Under the pieces are notes generated by a model that was given only the letters and a program-made list of their open reading frames with translations, did not search any database and was not told the origin of the DNA. A DNA stretch of 64,000 bases from Rhynchonema sp. JSB1_4 (taxonomy: Eukaryota; Nematoda; Chromadorea; Monhysterida; Xyalidae), in the NCBI GenBank assembly GCA_030248065.1, contig JASAMV010007765.1, forward strand, positions 1-64,000. The letters are read 5' to 3'. A program made the position numbers and the translations under genes. Of the stretch, positions 26,079-38,700 are shown piece after piece (within the stretch, counting starts at the first letter, position 1; each line of letters opens with the position of its first letter).

Positions 26079-27116
26079 TCAGTCGTTGTCTGAGTCACTC
26101 AGAGTGACCACTTTTTCTTCGGCTTGTACCTGTTGTTTGGTGCGATCAACACAATTGTAGAACCACGGGCCCACAACTACAATGGCGACAAAATACGAAA
26201 TTTGTTTAGAAAGCACTTAACAACCAACCGAAATCTGATAAAAATTACTTAAATGCACGCAAACGCACCCAATTTCTCCAACTTGTGCGCATTTGCCTTG
26301 CCCCAGTCGATTTTGTTCTCATCCGGTTCGAGCGCTATTTTGCTTCGCACCGATGTGATCTCGATCAGCGTGTCAAGCACATCGGTCGTACGTCGGGTCG
26401 TTGGTCGCAAATCTGTGCAGTGGACGATGGTGCAAGCAAACCGACGTTCAGCTCAACAAAGTTCATTTGTTCAAACAAATGGCTTCCAAACCAGCGTACA
26501 GAAGCTCTTGGGCTGACGTGGCCATCTGGCGCACTCGCACTGACGATGACCTGGTGCACCGAACAGGTCGAAACGGGCAACCAGAAATACGCTGCACAAC
26601 TCGTATTACATACACGAGATATGGTAATAGAGAGCAATTTATAAAGCCAAAAGCCACTCACCAACACAGTCCTTGAACGATTTCCAGAAGTCACGCAACA
26701 TGCCAGCATTGACCTGCAACAAGTGTATTTCATTCCATTTATACGTGAAACATCAACACAGAATGCAGTGCTCCCTCTTTACGGTGATTTTCGACATAAT
26801 GAAACCCAACTGGTATTTTTAATGATAAGCTCATTCTGTCGTTAACGTCTTGCATAATACACGATTATTTGTGTCCAAAATCACGGGTCCTACCATCACG
26901 TCATAGTAAACAGTGTAGACCACAATAATAAGAATTCAGTGAACGCTCACCAACCTCGGACATTTCGCCAGCACCGAGCCACAGAATCAAATAGTTGCGT
27001 TGATTAGTGACCTGCGTTGTCCATCCGTCCCCCGGATCCAGCACCACAGCCGGCCACCACTGTTTCCCACTCGGTTCGGGCCACTCAACCCACACTACTT
27101 GCGACTTTTCAAACAT
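26079..27116 (-). CDS. Small PWWP-domain protein
   Basis: Exons on the minus strand: 27116-26955, 26713-26662, 26512-26492 (21 nt), 26412-26269, 26176-26079 (TGA); all phases agree and give about 158 residues. The start MFEKSQVVWVEW is followed by KQWWPAVVLD, the PWWP-type core that in other proteins reads methyl-lysine histones and DNA. The strand LILWLGAGEMSEV and a helical C-terminal part (DVLDTLIEITSVRSK) fit the fold. The tail is acidic (LSDSDND). An acceptor-like TTTTCAG lies about 54 bases upstream of the ATG and could be a trans-splice site. It sits 591 bp downstream of GatC on the same strand. No other chromatin domain is seen, so it is short for a PWWP protein. Its function is unknown. 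Confidence 0.65.
26519..26640 (+). repeat. Dispersed repeat, copy 2
   Basis: Contains CACTCGCACTGACGATGACC and GGGCAACCAGAAATACGCTG, shared with 62155-62290 and, in inverse orientation, with 14470-14640. It lies in an intron of the PWWP gene. Confidence 0.6.
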
Positions 27117-27707
27117 TTCCTGTGCCCAATCCCGCTGTTTTACGCAACTAACCGAATAAAACAATCTGAAAACAGTTCTAACTATACTTGAGGGCCGGAA
27201 AAACCCGTTTTTTTCGAAAAAAATCGTTTTTTCCGAGGCATGGAATAATACGTTTTTATTTTTCCGGAAATTTTTCCAAGTGGCAACTTTTGAAAAAAAA
27301 CGAAAAAAAAACAGCACTTTTTAAACTCAAAGTGCATTTTTAGCCTGTTTCGGCCATTTCCCGACAAAATTTTCTCCAAAATAGGCGTTTTTGGACCATG
27401 GGTATCCTTAACTACTGAAAAAATATTTGGAAACAAACGGTTATTTTTCAAAAAATATATTTTGCGTTATACAAAAGCAGAAAAAACGCAAGTATACTTC
27501 GAACCCAACAATATCATTGCTACATGTCAATCAATTATCGACAAATAGTCTACGTCATAGACGATGTCTGAATGAAAACAATTTGAACACTGGAATAAAT
27601 AAAATAACCACAGCGCCACCGCAAAGAATTTTTTATTCTCCATTGCGTCCACTTTGGTGTCGATAATCCAAGTTCGGCAAAAATCACACAAATTAAGTGA
27701 ACATGTT
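27117..27707. other. Intergenic, A/T-rich with homopolymer runs
   Basis: Rich in T and A runs (TTTTTTCGAAAAAAATCG near 27209). Similar text recurs near 39110-39170, suggesting a low-complexity repeat. No gene. Confidence 0.4.
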
Positions 27708-28620
27708 TCATCCGCCACCCTTCGCCCTCCGCGTATCCTCCTCAACCACACTATCAACATCCAATCTGTGTTGTCTTTCACTCAATTCAATGTTGCCCGG
27801 TGGTGTGACGAAATAGTCCTCCACCGTCACGGTGGCGTTCGCCAGGATTTCGGTACGATAACCGGTCTTGCTCACAACTGCAACATCGCGAAGGGGCGAT
27901 TCGGTGTCCTCAAGCACCGAGTATAACGGCTCGACACCTGCACATGTTTGTGATACGTGCCATTAGCACTGATACACCAGGCAGTCAAAATAATATTGAA
28001 CAGTTTGCCCTTAGATCAGAACCTGTCAATTTCGGAAATAATAATTTGGAAGTCAACTGACCACGACCAGTGGTGACCAAAACAGGCATTGCCTTGATTT
28101 ACGAAAGGTCATTTCATAAAGACGGTGCACTGCAAAACAAACCGATTCATTCCATTCAACTAACCCTTCGTGTCGACTTGCTGCAATTCATCAGCGAATC
28201 GTATGGCTTTGTGCAAATGTCGCAGCGCGTCTTCATTACTGAACCGAACCAACGATAGTCGTTCCAGATGTTCAACCTGAAAAATAGAAGACATTGCTGA
28301 AACAGTGAGTGCACCCTTTTTATAGGGACATTCTTCATAGTCGAACCCTTCATATGGTTACGTCCCCATCATATCGCTATAAATGAGGTGGACTGTAATA
28401 TAAACAAATGGAACATCAGCCAGCCAGTCAAACCAACCATTTCGTGATCGAGCTCGGGAGGCGGTGGTATTTTGCTTTCATCCATTTCTATGGTCACTGG
28501 TTTGTCGGGAATCGCATGACGACCCGTGCGTTGTCCCGGTGCGTCACTTTTGCTGCCACACGGCCGCAGGAGTTGATGCAGGAAATTGCGCACTAATGGG
28601 CAACGCACGATCAGACGCAT
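27708..28620 (-). CDS. gatC: Mitochondrial glutamyl-tRNA(Gln) amidotransferase subunit C
   Basis: Exons 28620-28438, 28276-28165 and 27937-27708 (TGA) join in phase to about 174 residues. GatC is the small subunit of GatCAB, which converts mischarged Glu-tRNA(Gln) to Gln-tRNA(Gln) in mitochondria and holds GatA and GatB together. Family marks: IPPPPELDHEMVEHLERLSL, a helix ending ELQQVDTKGVEPLYSV, then SPLRDV, EILANAT and DYFVTPP. The N-terminus (MRLIVRCPLVRNFLHQLLR) is Arg-rich and amphipathic, as expected of a mitochondrial targeting peptide. It carries about 20 extra C-terminal residues (EEDTRRAKGGG end). An acceptor-like GATTACAG lies about 47 bases upstream of the ATG. The gene begins 164 bp after the DTW-domain gene on the same strand. 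Confidence 0.9.
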
Positions 28621-28784
28621 TATTGCTGCACTATACCGCACAACTTCGCATAAATGCCCTGTAATCGGAACCATGATCGAGCTCACGTACGATTGATAAG
28701 TTACCCAGTCACCGGGTAATCGGTTCAAAGCATTGCACCAGCACAAGTTATGAGTTTCATATGACCAGCCATACATAGCAAAAT

Positions 28785-30210
28785 TCAGTTTTTATCCGCA
28801 TCACTGCTTTCGTTATTATGTGAGAGGGAGACTTGATCAATAAAAGTTTCATTCTTGATCTTCGACAAAAAGTACGCATAAAAGTAGAGCAGATTGTCAA
28901 ATTGTCCCGAATAAGCGACAGTGGCACAACAAAGGGCCTGGTGCTCCCGGGCCAAATAGTAGGCGGCTTCAACAGTGGCCAGATCCGTGTCCGGATGTTT
29001 ATATTGCGTCCGCCAGAACTTGGTGGTGTAATTGTGCAGCTTGACCGTACGCAGCGCATTCAAATGTGCATGTCGTCTCATGCCAGCTGCCTGCGCCCAG
29101 GTGCAATCCAACAACACAAATGTGCTGATCGACAACAGATCGGGAATGGCTGATAATGGCGATGCCTCGGCACACGGGTACAGCAACAGGGTAGTCTGTA
29201 AGGGGGAATGGGAGTTTGCGATGTGTAATGGCATTCTCAAATTTTATTCTGCGTAATCAAATGGATGGGATTCGCACAGATGCCAATCAAACAGCAATAA
29301 ATGAACGGGCATGATAGTAAGAACCAACGTCATTCAAACTAAAAACCTCGTCACATGTGGACAACAGTGAGCAATATCGGTGCTTTTTGACGCATGTAAA
29401 CGTACCTTTGGATCATACTGCAACACTTGATCAGGAAATTGGTATAATTTGCAAGTGTCCGGTGCTAACAGTTCACAATGGACGGCCGTGCTTTTGCTGT
29501 TCTTCTCTTTGGGATGTTTCACAATGTGCAGGTTGAATGGCAGCTGAAGTGGCGCATAACGAGATCAGCAACGACGATCACAATTTACCACCAAAATATG
29601 CAAAAATGCAAGGTATCAGACTTGATGATCGAATCGATCAAACCACAATATATTACAGTGAATTTCTAAATTCACTGCCGTAATGGAATAGGCCCCACAG
29701 TTAATGTCCACGTCTAAACCCGAGCACTAACTACGCGTATTTCTGAAACACTGCACACCGCTGCCTGGCAAGCTGCGTGATGTCCGAATGTTTCACCAGT
29801 TGCTTTCCGGGTTTAGATCTAGGCATTAACCATGGGGGCGTACCTCACTGGCAGCAATTTGGGACATTGGCTATATCAGTGCTATACCAATTTCGACCAG
29901 CGTAAAAGTTCTTACTAAATAGCCAAAAACGCCACGGCATCAGTAAATTCTGAAATCAAAAATCGACAGATGTATACGATCACAAAGTGTGACAGGTCAT
30001 GTATGATTAAAATTTACCACTAAAAATAACCAAAATCTAACCAACCTGTACAGTCGGCACAGCGTCCCTGATGGCAGGCACGAGTCTACGACAATCATAA
30101 CAGAAGAATCGGCGACTTTGACCGCATCGGTCGCATTCTGATCGCGAAGGCAACGAATCCAAAATATCGAAATCGGCGATCGACAGACAGGAAGGGTCGG
30201 ATGTGCTCAT
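28785..30210 (-). CDS. DTW-domain tRNA-uridine aminocarboxypropyltransferase (DTWD1-like)
   Basis: Exons 30210-30046, 29543-29406 and 29195-28785 (TGA) are all in phase 0 and give 237 residues. DTWD1/DTWD2 enzymes transfer the 3-amino-3-carboxypropyl group of S-adenosylmethionine to uridine in tRNA (acp3U). A zinc-binding pair C26-x2-C29 and C37-x2-C40 (ECDRCG...FFCYDC) opens the protein; LPFNLHIVKHPKEKNSKSTA follows, then the signature LDCTWAQA, FWRTQYKHPDTDLATVEA and a C-terminal helix FYAYFLSKIKNE. The short length and the KHPKE block fit DTWD1 better than DTWD2. Intron 1 contains a MITE copy (29651-29876). It lies 547 bp downstream of the Tudor gene. Confidence 0.9.
29651..29876. mobile_element. 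Hairpin MITE, TATAGTAAATT family, diverged copy 2
   Basis: Matches 20929-21171 in order (AATTTCTAAATTCACTGCC, GTTAATGTC, TAAACCCGA, CTGCCTGGCAAGCTGCGTG, TGTCCGAATGTTTCAC) but with many substitutions, so it is an older insertion. It lies in intron 1 of the DTW-domain gene. Confidence 0.8.
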
Positions 30211-30756
30211 CGCAACAATGTGACGGTCTTACAGACGTGCGGTGCACCAGGACATCGTCAGCGTTAGTGCGAATGCACCACAACTCACAGGCGGTAACTG
30301 GGCTCTCGTCAAATACCACTTGCTGAGGAGCGGTGCCCAAAAGTCGGCCGCTCTCCACAGCCGTGTTACAATGGGGTCAAAGTAGAAATGAAATCGCGTT
30401 CAAAGACTCAAGCTCAGTCAAGTAACTCAATGGGTACCGTAACCCTGACACATGAACGCATCAACGACGAACTGCATGAACATTCTTTGAAATTGTATTG
30501 CAGACGGGGAGAGTATTGCCCAGAAACATTCTGAAATGCCGGTCGCATAAAATTATCGAGATTATACATAGCTGAAGACGAAAACAGTTATTATGAACGT
30601 TTTGCAGCACCGTTACAAGTAAGCACACATTAATAAAAATTCAGCACTCGGTGAAACCAAAATACGTTAATAGCAGGAATATCAAAATCACGGAGGAAGT
30701 GAAGCACTCATGACCAATTATCACACATTGCAAATTGTTGCATCACCGTAGCGAAT

Positions 30757-33700
30757 TTACCAATCATTCGTGAGTTTCATCACTTTTTCGCCAATCAGTT
30801 TCTGCAAAAATAACAAACGTCTTGAATACAATGTTTTGCGCCGCCACCATTTTGGTCAAACAACGCATGCTGACGCTTGGATCATGGTACAAAAGGCCAC
30901 AAATGGTAGAAAAATCACCACACAAACCCGTCTCAGCCCTATTTGATCATTTGCACTGCCACCTGGTTCTTGTGCCCTGACAATGTCGTGGGGGGCAATC
31001 AGATCACTCAAGTATAACATGTGCTTGTCCAGATGGACCAGGCTCGGCTCACCATTTGGCTCAACGAAACGAAATGGTTGGGGGTTGGAGGGTGGGCTAA
31101 AAATAGAAACGGGTATTGGGTATCTGTTGATGCAACCGACCCTTTTTACAGTCACATGGTAGAAACTCGGCATTTTCGGTTGTTATGAAGAGTACTTTCA
31201 CGATATTGCTAACAGGCAATAGGTAGATTGGCGGCCGAAATATAGTTCAAGGTAGTCACGTTGTAGAGCGTTATAAAGGGATACACCGCACCGTGTCCTT
31301 TGGTGTGAAAATGAATGGAGAGTAAGATACCACCAACCACAGTCTGGTTGCCACGTATTCCACACCACAATCAATTATATCCACAAATTTTTGCGACTCC
31401 TCCATGGTGAATCCACCTCCATTTCTGTCGCCATTCTGATAGCTTTGTGACGAGACCAGCGCGGCTGCATAGCTGCCCGGCGGTTGGTTGAGATGCCTGT
31501 AAAAAACTAACAGTTTCAATAGGTTCCAAATTATACAACGTATGACTTACAATACAAGACTCACTGTTTATCGATGCGCAGTAGTTGAGCGAAAGGCACA
31601 CGTGCCAGTCCGCCACAATCAATGTACCGAATCAGACAATATATCGAACTCGTGTTGATTCCACTTTGCAGATGGCCACGATGGTCCAATTTGACTGCGC
31701 GACGCACACCTGCTGATAAATATTGAATAATTTCGTTGGAAAAGTTTATCGCTGACAATTGCGCGGTCAAATCGTGTTGAGCATTCGACAAACACCTTGT
31801 CAAAAACTACTCTGACCAACTGACCTCTATCATTCCAACAGACGGAATGCACACAAACACGTTGATATCCGATGGCAGGTGCGAATTCACTGCGCAGGTC
31901 CGATTCGAATGGCACATCGCGATCGGATAACTCGTGGATGGCTGCGAATCAATCAGTTAATCTAGTCAACCAATAGCAACACGATTCGCTGCGAAAACCA
32001 ACCGTAGAAATGCTTGCCCTCATCAATCATTGGACGCAGATGGGTGAGGACATCCAGCCCAATGGTCTCGCCCCTGGCCGAAGCCCGTTTGTAGAATTTG
32101 TCAATCTGTAATTATGTGGAATCTCATTTCACTGGCAATTGTTATGAAAGAAAGCCAGTCATCATGGGCATACCTTTCGTTGATAGGCAACGGATTGTTT
32201 CTCACGGTCAACCTGTCCAGCAGCCAGATACGGTATGAGGGCGACGAAGAAACAATGTGGTGAGGGCACGGGTGGGTCGGTGCACGGCATTGTGCGTTGC
32301 ACCTGAATGAAATTCACGCTTTGATGATCAATACCATTCTGCGCAATTGCCTTGTGGTGAAAACTAATAATTTCCAATCAGGTGGCACCTTCAATTTCAA
32401 GTCCCCGGCCTGCATGAAAGGAGCATTCGCTGGCGCATCCAATTCTTGCTTCCTTATCCAATCATCCAAACCACGGCTTCCATAACAAGCCAACGCAAAA
32501 TCATTCACCGGTGTCGTTGCATAGCCACTGGTAGAAGGACGGGACAAGGCATCGTCTATGGCTCGACGACCGGTTCGCAATGAGTTGTCGTATGTTGTGG
32601 CATCGATCACTTGCTGTTGTAATGAGATGATAAAAGGTAGAAAATGCACGGGATCACACGATGGACAACAACAACGTGTGAACATCGACCAACCACGTGA
32701 CAAACCTGTTCATTTTCACCCATGATAATCTGCGTATCGCTGCTGTGCGAAAAGGAAACATCTGTTGGCCGTCTCAACGAGAGCATGCGCGCCACATCAC
32801 GCGTCACTGTGTGGGTGCCAATGCGCACGTCGTATTTCAGTTGGACCTGTGCATTGTTGTCGATGCAACATTGGAATTAAGATCAGCCTCGCCAATCACC
32901 ACACACCATCGGACCAACCATGTAATAATATTTCTCCATGGGATGTTTGCCGACAACGAGCGCACGTAGATCCGAGCACAACGGATGACACGTGATTGCA
33001 TTCAATATCTCGTTCAACTCGTCACACACAACTTGCGGCCAATACCGTTGGTTGGGCTGCCTGGGCCGAATGTGCGACACCATGCAGCAGATAGCCTGGC
33101 AAGCAACAATTATGCACAATGTGAAAAGCAAAGTGAATCTTTCGGTGTCACCGTGCTCCCGGCGCTCTACAGCTACAATATCTCTTTAAAAAATGGAAAT
33201 CAGTACATAACAAAATGAGGTTATCGCGGATTCAAGAAATCACATTTGAACGCTCGCCACCCACCTGCCACGGATAGTATCTGAGATCCTTGGGCATTTT
33301 GTACAGTTCGGTGTCCGGATGTAGCACACGCGTGCCGTAGTCGAGATATTGCAACTTGACCATGCCAGCAGGAGCTGGGCGAAAAATACAAAATGCCATT
33401 CTGTTAAAGGTGCTGGTCAACAACCCATCGACTTCGTTTAATCTTGGGGGCAGTGCACCTGAACAAAGGTGGAATATCGTGTTACTCGACCCTGACTTGG
33501 GGAGTCGATTGCTTGCTTCCTGATGTTTCACGGCCGGGTTGAAGTTTGCCCCTCAGCGAAAAAACGCAAAAATTATGCCGGGTTTCCGTGGAAAGGACAA
33601 TTCGCGGCAACGTTTAATAATTTCAGAATATCAAGCACCAACGTTTGTTTCATCAGTATGATATACAGCTTTGCAGGAAACAGCTTGTATCCTGAAGGAG

Positions 33701-35142
33701 AAGTCATTTAGTTCCAAAAACCTGGTGTTTTTTGGTCATCGTTTTCTTCGCCGATAATTTTAAGCATCTGCGATTGACCAGCAAATGTGTTGATCGGACA
33801 CAAAAATCCTCTAATTACTGTGTACATAACCTGTGCTTTTGAGTTCTTTGCACCAAATACAGCTAACGCAATAATTCGGACAACATGCGCAAGTCGGTCA
33901 TTATGGGCGTGCGCGACCCCAAAAAAGACAAAACATTTTTGAGTGCTCGAATCTGCACGTTGTTTTTGAGCGCGCGCGCTGATAATGACCGACTTGCGCA
34001 TGTTGTCCGAATTATTGTATTAGCTGTGTTTGGTGCAGAGAACTCAAAAGCACAGGTTATGTACACAGTAATTAGAGGATTTTTGTGTCCGATCAACACA
34101 TTTGCTGGTCAATCGTAGATGCTTAAAATTATCGGCGAAGAAAACGGTGACCAAAAAACACCAGGTTTTTGGAACTAAATGTTTTCTCATTTAGGATGCA
34201 AGCTGTTTCCTGCAAAGCCGTATATCATACCGATGAAATAAATGTTTGTGCTTGATATTCTGAAATTCTTAAACGTCGCCGTGAATTGTGCTTTCCACGG
34301 GAAGCCGGCATAACTTTTGCATTTTCTCACTGAGGGGCAAACTTCAACCTGGCCGTGAAACATCAGGAAGCAACGAATCGATTCTCCAAGTCAGAGTCGA
34401 GTAACACGATATCCCACCTTTCTCAATGTGCACTGCCCCCAAGATTAAGCGAGGTCGATGGGTTGTTGACCAGCAGCTTTAAAGGATGTACTAAATAAAA
34501 CAATGAACCTGGGTTACGATCATTAACCACAATCACACATCTGGCCCGTCTCAGTCGTCTGATCGGTCTGCCAGCAGTCGTGTCAGTGTGATAACAAAGC
34601 ACGTATTTGAATGGTTCGGCGACGGTGCTCGACAATGCCCTGAAATAGGAAGGTGCAGTGCACAAACGTTACTAGCCATCTTCATTCAATGAATTGTGAC
34701 TGATGCCCAGACAGACAGATATCATTAAAGTGTACTGCAGCTGACTGAGCACAGTCATGACTGAGCGCAAAAATCACGCAATGTCAACATGACTAACGTG
34801 CCCTCCAAATCGTTCAATAACCGATCAGCGGTATTGTTTCGCAGTCGCAGCCACAATTGATGTGGACTGACCGTCTCGACCACTTCCACGTTGATGCTCG
34901 TGCCAGCGGTAAGATCCAAACGTGCCGGAAGCTGAACAACGAACTAGGTAATCTCCGGCGATAAGGAACAACCGGCATGATCACGTGACCCGCGACAGTG
35001 CGCAGGAAAGGTCATGAACCATATTATCGCACCACAAACTCACACTTTTTGACGTTGACGCAGTGCTTCTACTTGTCGAACTACAACTGGCCGCATCAAC
35101 ACTGCGTTCGTGCATGTCTGTGTAGCTGGCCGATGCCGGCAT
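30757..35142 (-). CDS. Two-Tudor-domain protein
   Basis: Fourteen exons, all phases consistent: 35142-35044, 34931-34798, 34639-34539, 33458-33265, 33095-32907, 32846-32706, 32613-32389, 32302-32174, 32105-32003, 31941-31825, 31751-31565, 31496-31338, 31096-30928, 30801-30757 (TAA); about 663 residues. After a Ser-rich N-terminus, VEVVETVSPHQLWLRL opens an extended Tudor domain whose core is LQYLDYGTRV (about residue 148). A second Tudor domain (exons 31941-30928) has CLIRYIDCGG, with Cys in place of the usual Tyr/Asn-type DYG. Multi-Tudor proteins bind methylated arginine, commonly on Argonaute/PIWI proteins in germ granules; this role is inferred. Intron 3 (33459-34538) is almost entirely an inverted duplication. 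TTTTCAG nine bases upstream of the ATG may be a trans-splice site. Confidence 0.82.
33404..34482. repeat. Inverted duplication with arms of about 495-510 bp, including the edge of a Tudor exon
   Basis: The left arm (about 33404-33899) is mirrored by the right arm (about 33971-34482) around a spacer of about 70 bp. The pairing runs from TTAAAGGTGCTGGTCAACAA / TTGTTGACCAGCAGCTTTAA at the outside to the CATTATGGGCG / CGCTGATAATG region inside. The left arm contains the first 55 coding bases of the Tudor exon 33458-33265, so the right arm holds a diverged second copy of those codons in opposite orientation. Confidence 0.88.
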
Positions 35143-35727
35143 CGGGCTTTTCTGAAAAGTACATAGAGCTCACAATACCTACGTATATAAGTTTTGCACA
35201 TAAGTTTTAAGTTATACAAGTTTTGCTGTGCTCAGTAAGTTGCAGACAACAATAAATAGTCAGCAGTAGCTGAAAGCGGCTATTGACACGCATCGATTTG
35301 ATAAGACAATTCAAACAACATTGTAACTGAATTTTATTCGAAGAAACAGGAAAAAATCAAGAAACTATATTGAGTACATTGACGCAAAAAACATGACCAC
35401 ATCAATACCATCCAAAAAAGATCGATGCTGAAAAGCAAGTGAATAGACCACGTTCATATGGGACTGACTATCTCATATCTGCAATGCCTAAAGCTAGAAA
35501 ATCATCAGAAATCAGTCAGTAAATCAGAAAAATTATGAGCTACGAAGATCCATCAATTATTACCTGAGCAGGTTCATCACGGCAAGAAACACACACGTTT
35601 CGTACAGATCAGCTAGTCTGATCCAAGTGAGATAAAAGAGTAATAGACGTCTGTATGAACACATTCTCACGAGAGCAAACGATGCGTACTTTTTTAGGAA
35701 TCTAATTTTCCGATTTTCATACGGCAA

Positions 35728-38700
35728 TCAATCCGAATCACTAAGTGATATGTGAAGTCGTCGTCGTAGTGCACGGGCTCGTAGTCGGTTAAGGGCAGAA
35801 CTTGGCACAAAAGGCCGTGGTGGCGGCCACCAGGCTGGTTGTTGCGCTTGTGCGGGTCCCTCGTTGTCATCACTGTAGATCACTTCGTCATCAACCTCGC
35901 TGCCAGCATGTGCTGTCGCCGAATCTGGATAACATCTGGATGGCTAGTTCACATCTGAGATCATAGACATCCAACGCACGCTGTGCTTAACACAGGCTAC
36001 ACGCTACATTACAGCCGTCAATGAATGCATCTATTCTCTACAGTTATCCGTTGAGACATCCCCAAATTTTGCTACAGTGCAGAGAAGTGTTATGTCAAGC
36101 AGCAAATGAAAACCGGATAAATTAAAAAGCAATCGTCAAGATATGACACTCAAACAATGTGTGCATTTTGTTCAGAAAATGGCGTGTGCTGCTGCATGCG
36201 CTGTGTGTTTAAAGTGCCATGAGCTGATGGATTGCCTGTATAGTCCGTCCACCAGCTCATGGCACTTTGTGTTGCTGCTGGCTGGTTTGTTCCCTTCCTC
36301 CACGTTCTAATGAAAGAGAAATTGAGTGTGAGCGATTTTGCAAAAAAACTAAAAAAATAATAAAATGTGTGGAAAAAGATTGAATTCGATCAAATTTAAA
36401 ATTAAATTAAATTAAAATCGATAAAACACGTCGATTTCACAAAAACCGCAATTTAGGAGCCAAAATAATTTTTTCGGAAACTGAATTTCTCTTTCATTAG
36501 AACGTGGAGGAAGGGAACAAGTCGGCCAGCAGCATCACAAAGTGACATGAGCTGATGGACGGACTTTACACATGACACGTGACATGAATGACACTGGATT
36601 GACCCACGGACGTACAAGTTCATCCCGGATGCTCCTAAGACGACATCTTCTGACCGTGCCTGGCTCTAATTCTGCTGTTCCTCCGCACGACAGTTCAGGA
36701 GAAGGAGACACGTGCAAAACATGCCCGCTTTTCTTTCGTTGTTTTTCGAAACAGTCGAAATCATGTGTTTTGCACGTATCTGTTTCCCTAGAATTGTCGC
36801 GTGGAGGAACAGTAGAATCAGAGCTGGTAAACTTCAGGTAGGATGGACTATACGTACGTACCATTATCACTATTGTTGTCCTGGTCCTCCTCCTCTTGGT
36901 CGCTCTGTGGTTCATCATCACTCGAGTTGCCATCGGAATCGTGGTCTGAAACATCAGTACATAATCACAACACTTTTGGGTTTTTTCAAAAGCGACGCCT
37001 GATCCGGAAAGCGCAACAAGCCACATCAAGCACAGGTACCAGTGACGTGGCCGCCAGCGCACAACATACGTACAGTAGGTACTACACGTATGCAATGCGC
37101 TTGCCGGATCAGGCATTGAGAAAAAAGCCCAAAAAAGTAATGTTAGATCTGTAGTTTAAAAGTGAAGGAAACGAACAAAAGCAAGAAAAGTCAACTCACC
37201 AGACGCGCTCACTTCATCGTTTGGAAACGGTGACAAAGTACGCTGGCTGTGGTGGTGACTTGCCTCGGTGCTGGTGCTGCGATGACGGAAACGAGCCAAC
37301 GAATGATCGGATGACGCACTGCGACTGGAGTCACTTCGAATAGGGGAACTGGCTACAATCAATAAAATCGTGGTTGTTAGCATTTATTTTTTAGTTTTAA
37401 TCCAGATACATACAGCCAAACCCAACGTACGTTGAGGTGACGGTGATTGAGGCGAGTCCATCACAACAGCACCATTTCGACGAGGTGGTGGGGTTTCGGG
37501 CGTGTGACGACGTTTGAGGTGTGCTGAAAAGTGATCACGATTGAAAACAGAAAGTAATAAAATTCACAAGTGGATCGCACACAGACACGACCATTGATAT
37601 TAGCCGTCGATTGAGCACTGCTGCTGCACGCAGCCTCGTTGTTGGTGGTCGTTTTGGTCACAAACTCGTCATTGTCGTACAACCAGCCATCCAACTGAGT
37701 CACGAAATTTGCAAATATGGCATCCAACGAGCTGCGCGCATCTCTCATCTGCAATATATTGCTGCTTGAGCGCTGAGACACAGGCATTTGTTAAAGTTAG
37801 CGAATCGTGGATGAACCTCAACAGGCAGATCAAAACAACCCTACCTTTGTCAGCATCGCCTCCTTCCCGCTGTTTGTCTCAGTCAACAATGCATCCAACG
37901 TTGATTCGGCCAGCGCGTCATTGAATGGCACTTTCACCGCGCCATCATTCTCTTCAAAGTCCGCAATCGCTCGCTCCATTTTCTTCTGCATTAGAATTTG
38001 ATAATAATAAGCAAATTTATCCAAAATGGGGGATTCATTGCCAAATGTGCTCTGTTTATGATTTCGTGTTGTGGTCGAGATCCGCGCATCAAAATGTCAC
38101 TAAGCTTAGCCCGATCGGACCGAAATCGGATAGATTATCGAGCAAGCAACTGATGTTGGCAAAAAGAAAACGAAAATTCTTGCTTGAAACGGGAAACGTG
38201 ATTCGCCCTGACAATGACGATTTCTTCCAAAAAAATCATAAATCATTCAAAAAAGCTCATTTCGCGATTCTTAGACCGGTTCTGGAACCGATCAAACATC
38301 CCGCATGGATTTACGTTTTGTAAAGGTATACCGAACGATTACATCAGTGTCCAGTCGCACGCAGGTGTATACCGATGGTGGACCACGCATTTCGGGAAAA
38401 GCTAGTCCAGTTTCAAAGTTGACTTCTATTTTTCTCAGGCTCAAACGGACTCATCCGAATGCCATTTCAAACCGAGGCGGTCATATGAATCAGGTATTTG
38501 GCGTAAAAATACGATATTACTGTTTTCGGTTCCTTTTGACATTAGGTTTGAGCTTAGGCTTACTGTTAGGCTTAGGCTAGGTCTAACCCGGAGCAAACCC
38601 AAGCTTTCCATAGCAAAGTCGATAATTTGCGTTTTCACTCTCTCAAAGCAACTGGACTAGCTTTTCCCAAGATGTGTGGACACCTTTATTTTCAGGCATT

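Noticed and set aside
20343..36956. Explaining GAAACATCA purely as the 3' splice consensus TGATGTTTCAG
   Set aside because: Only a minority of copies sit at acceptors I can support; others are in exons or opposite to the direction of transcription.
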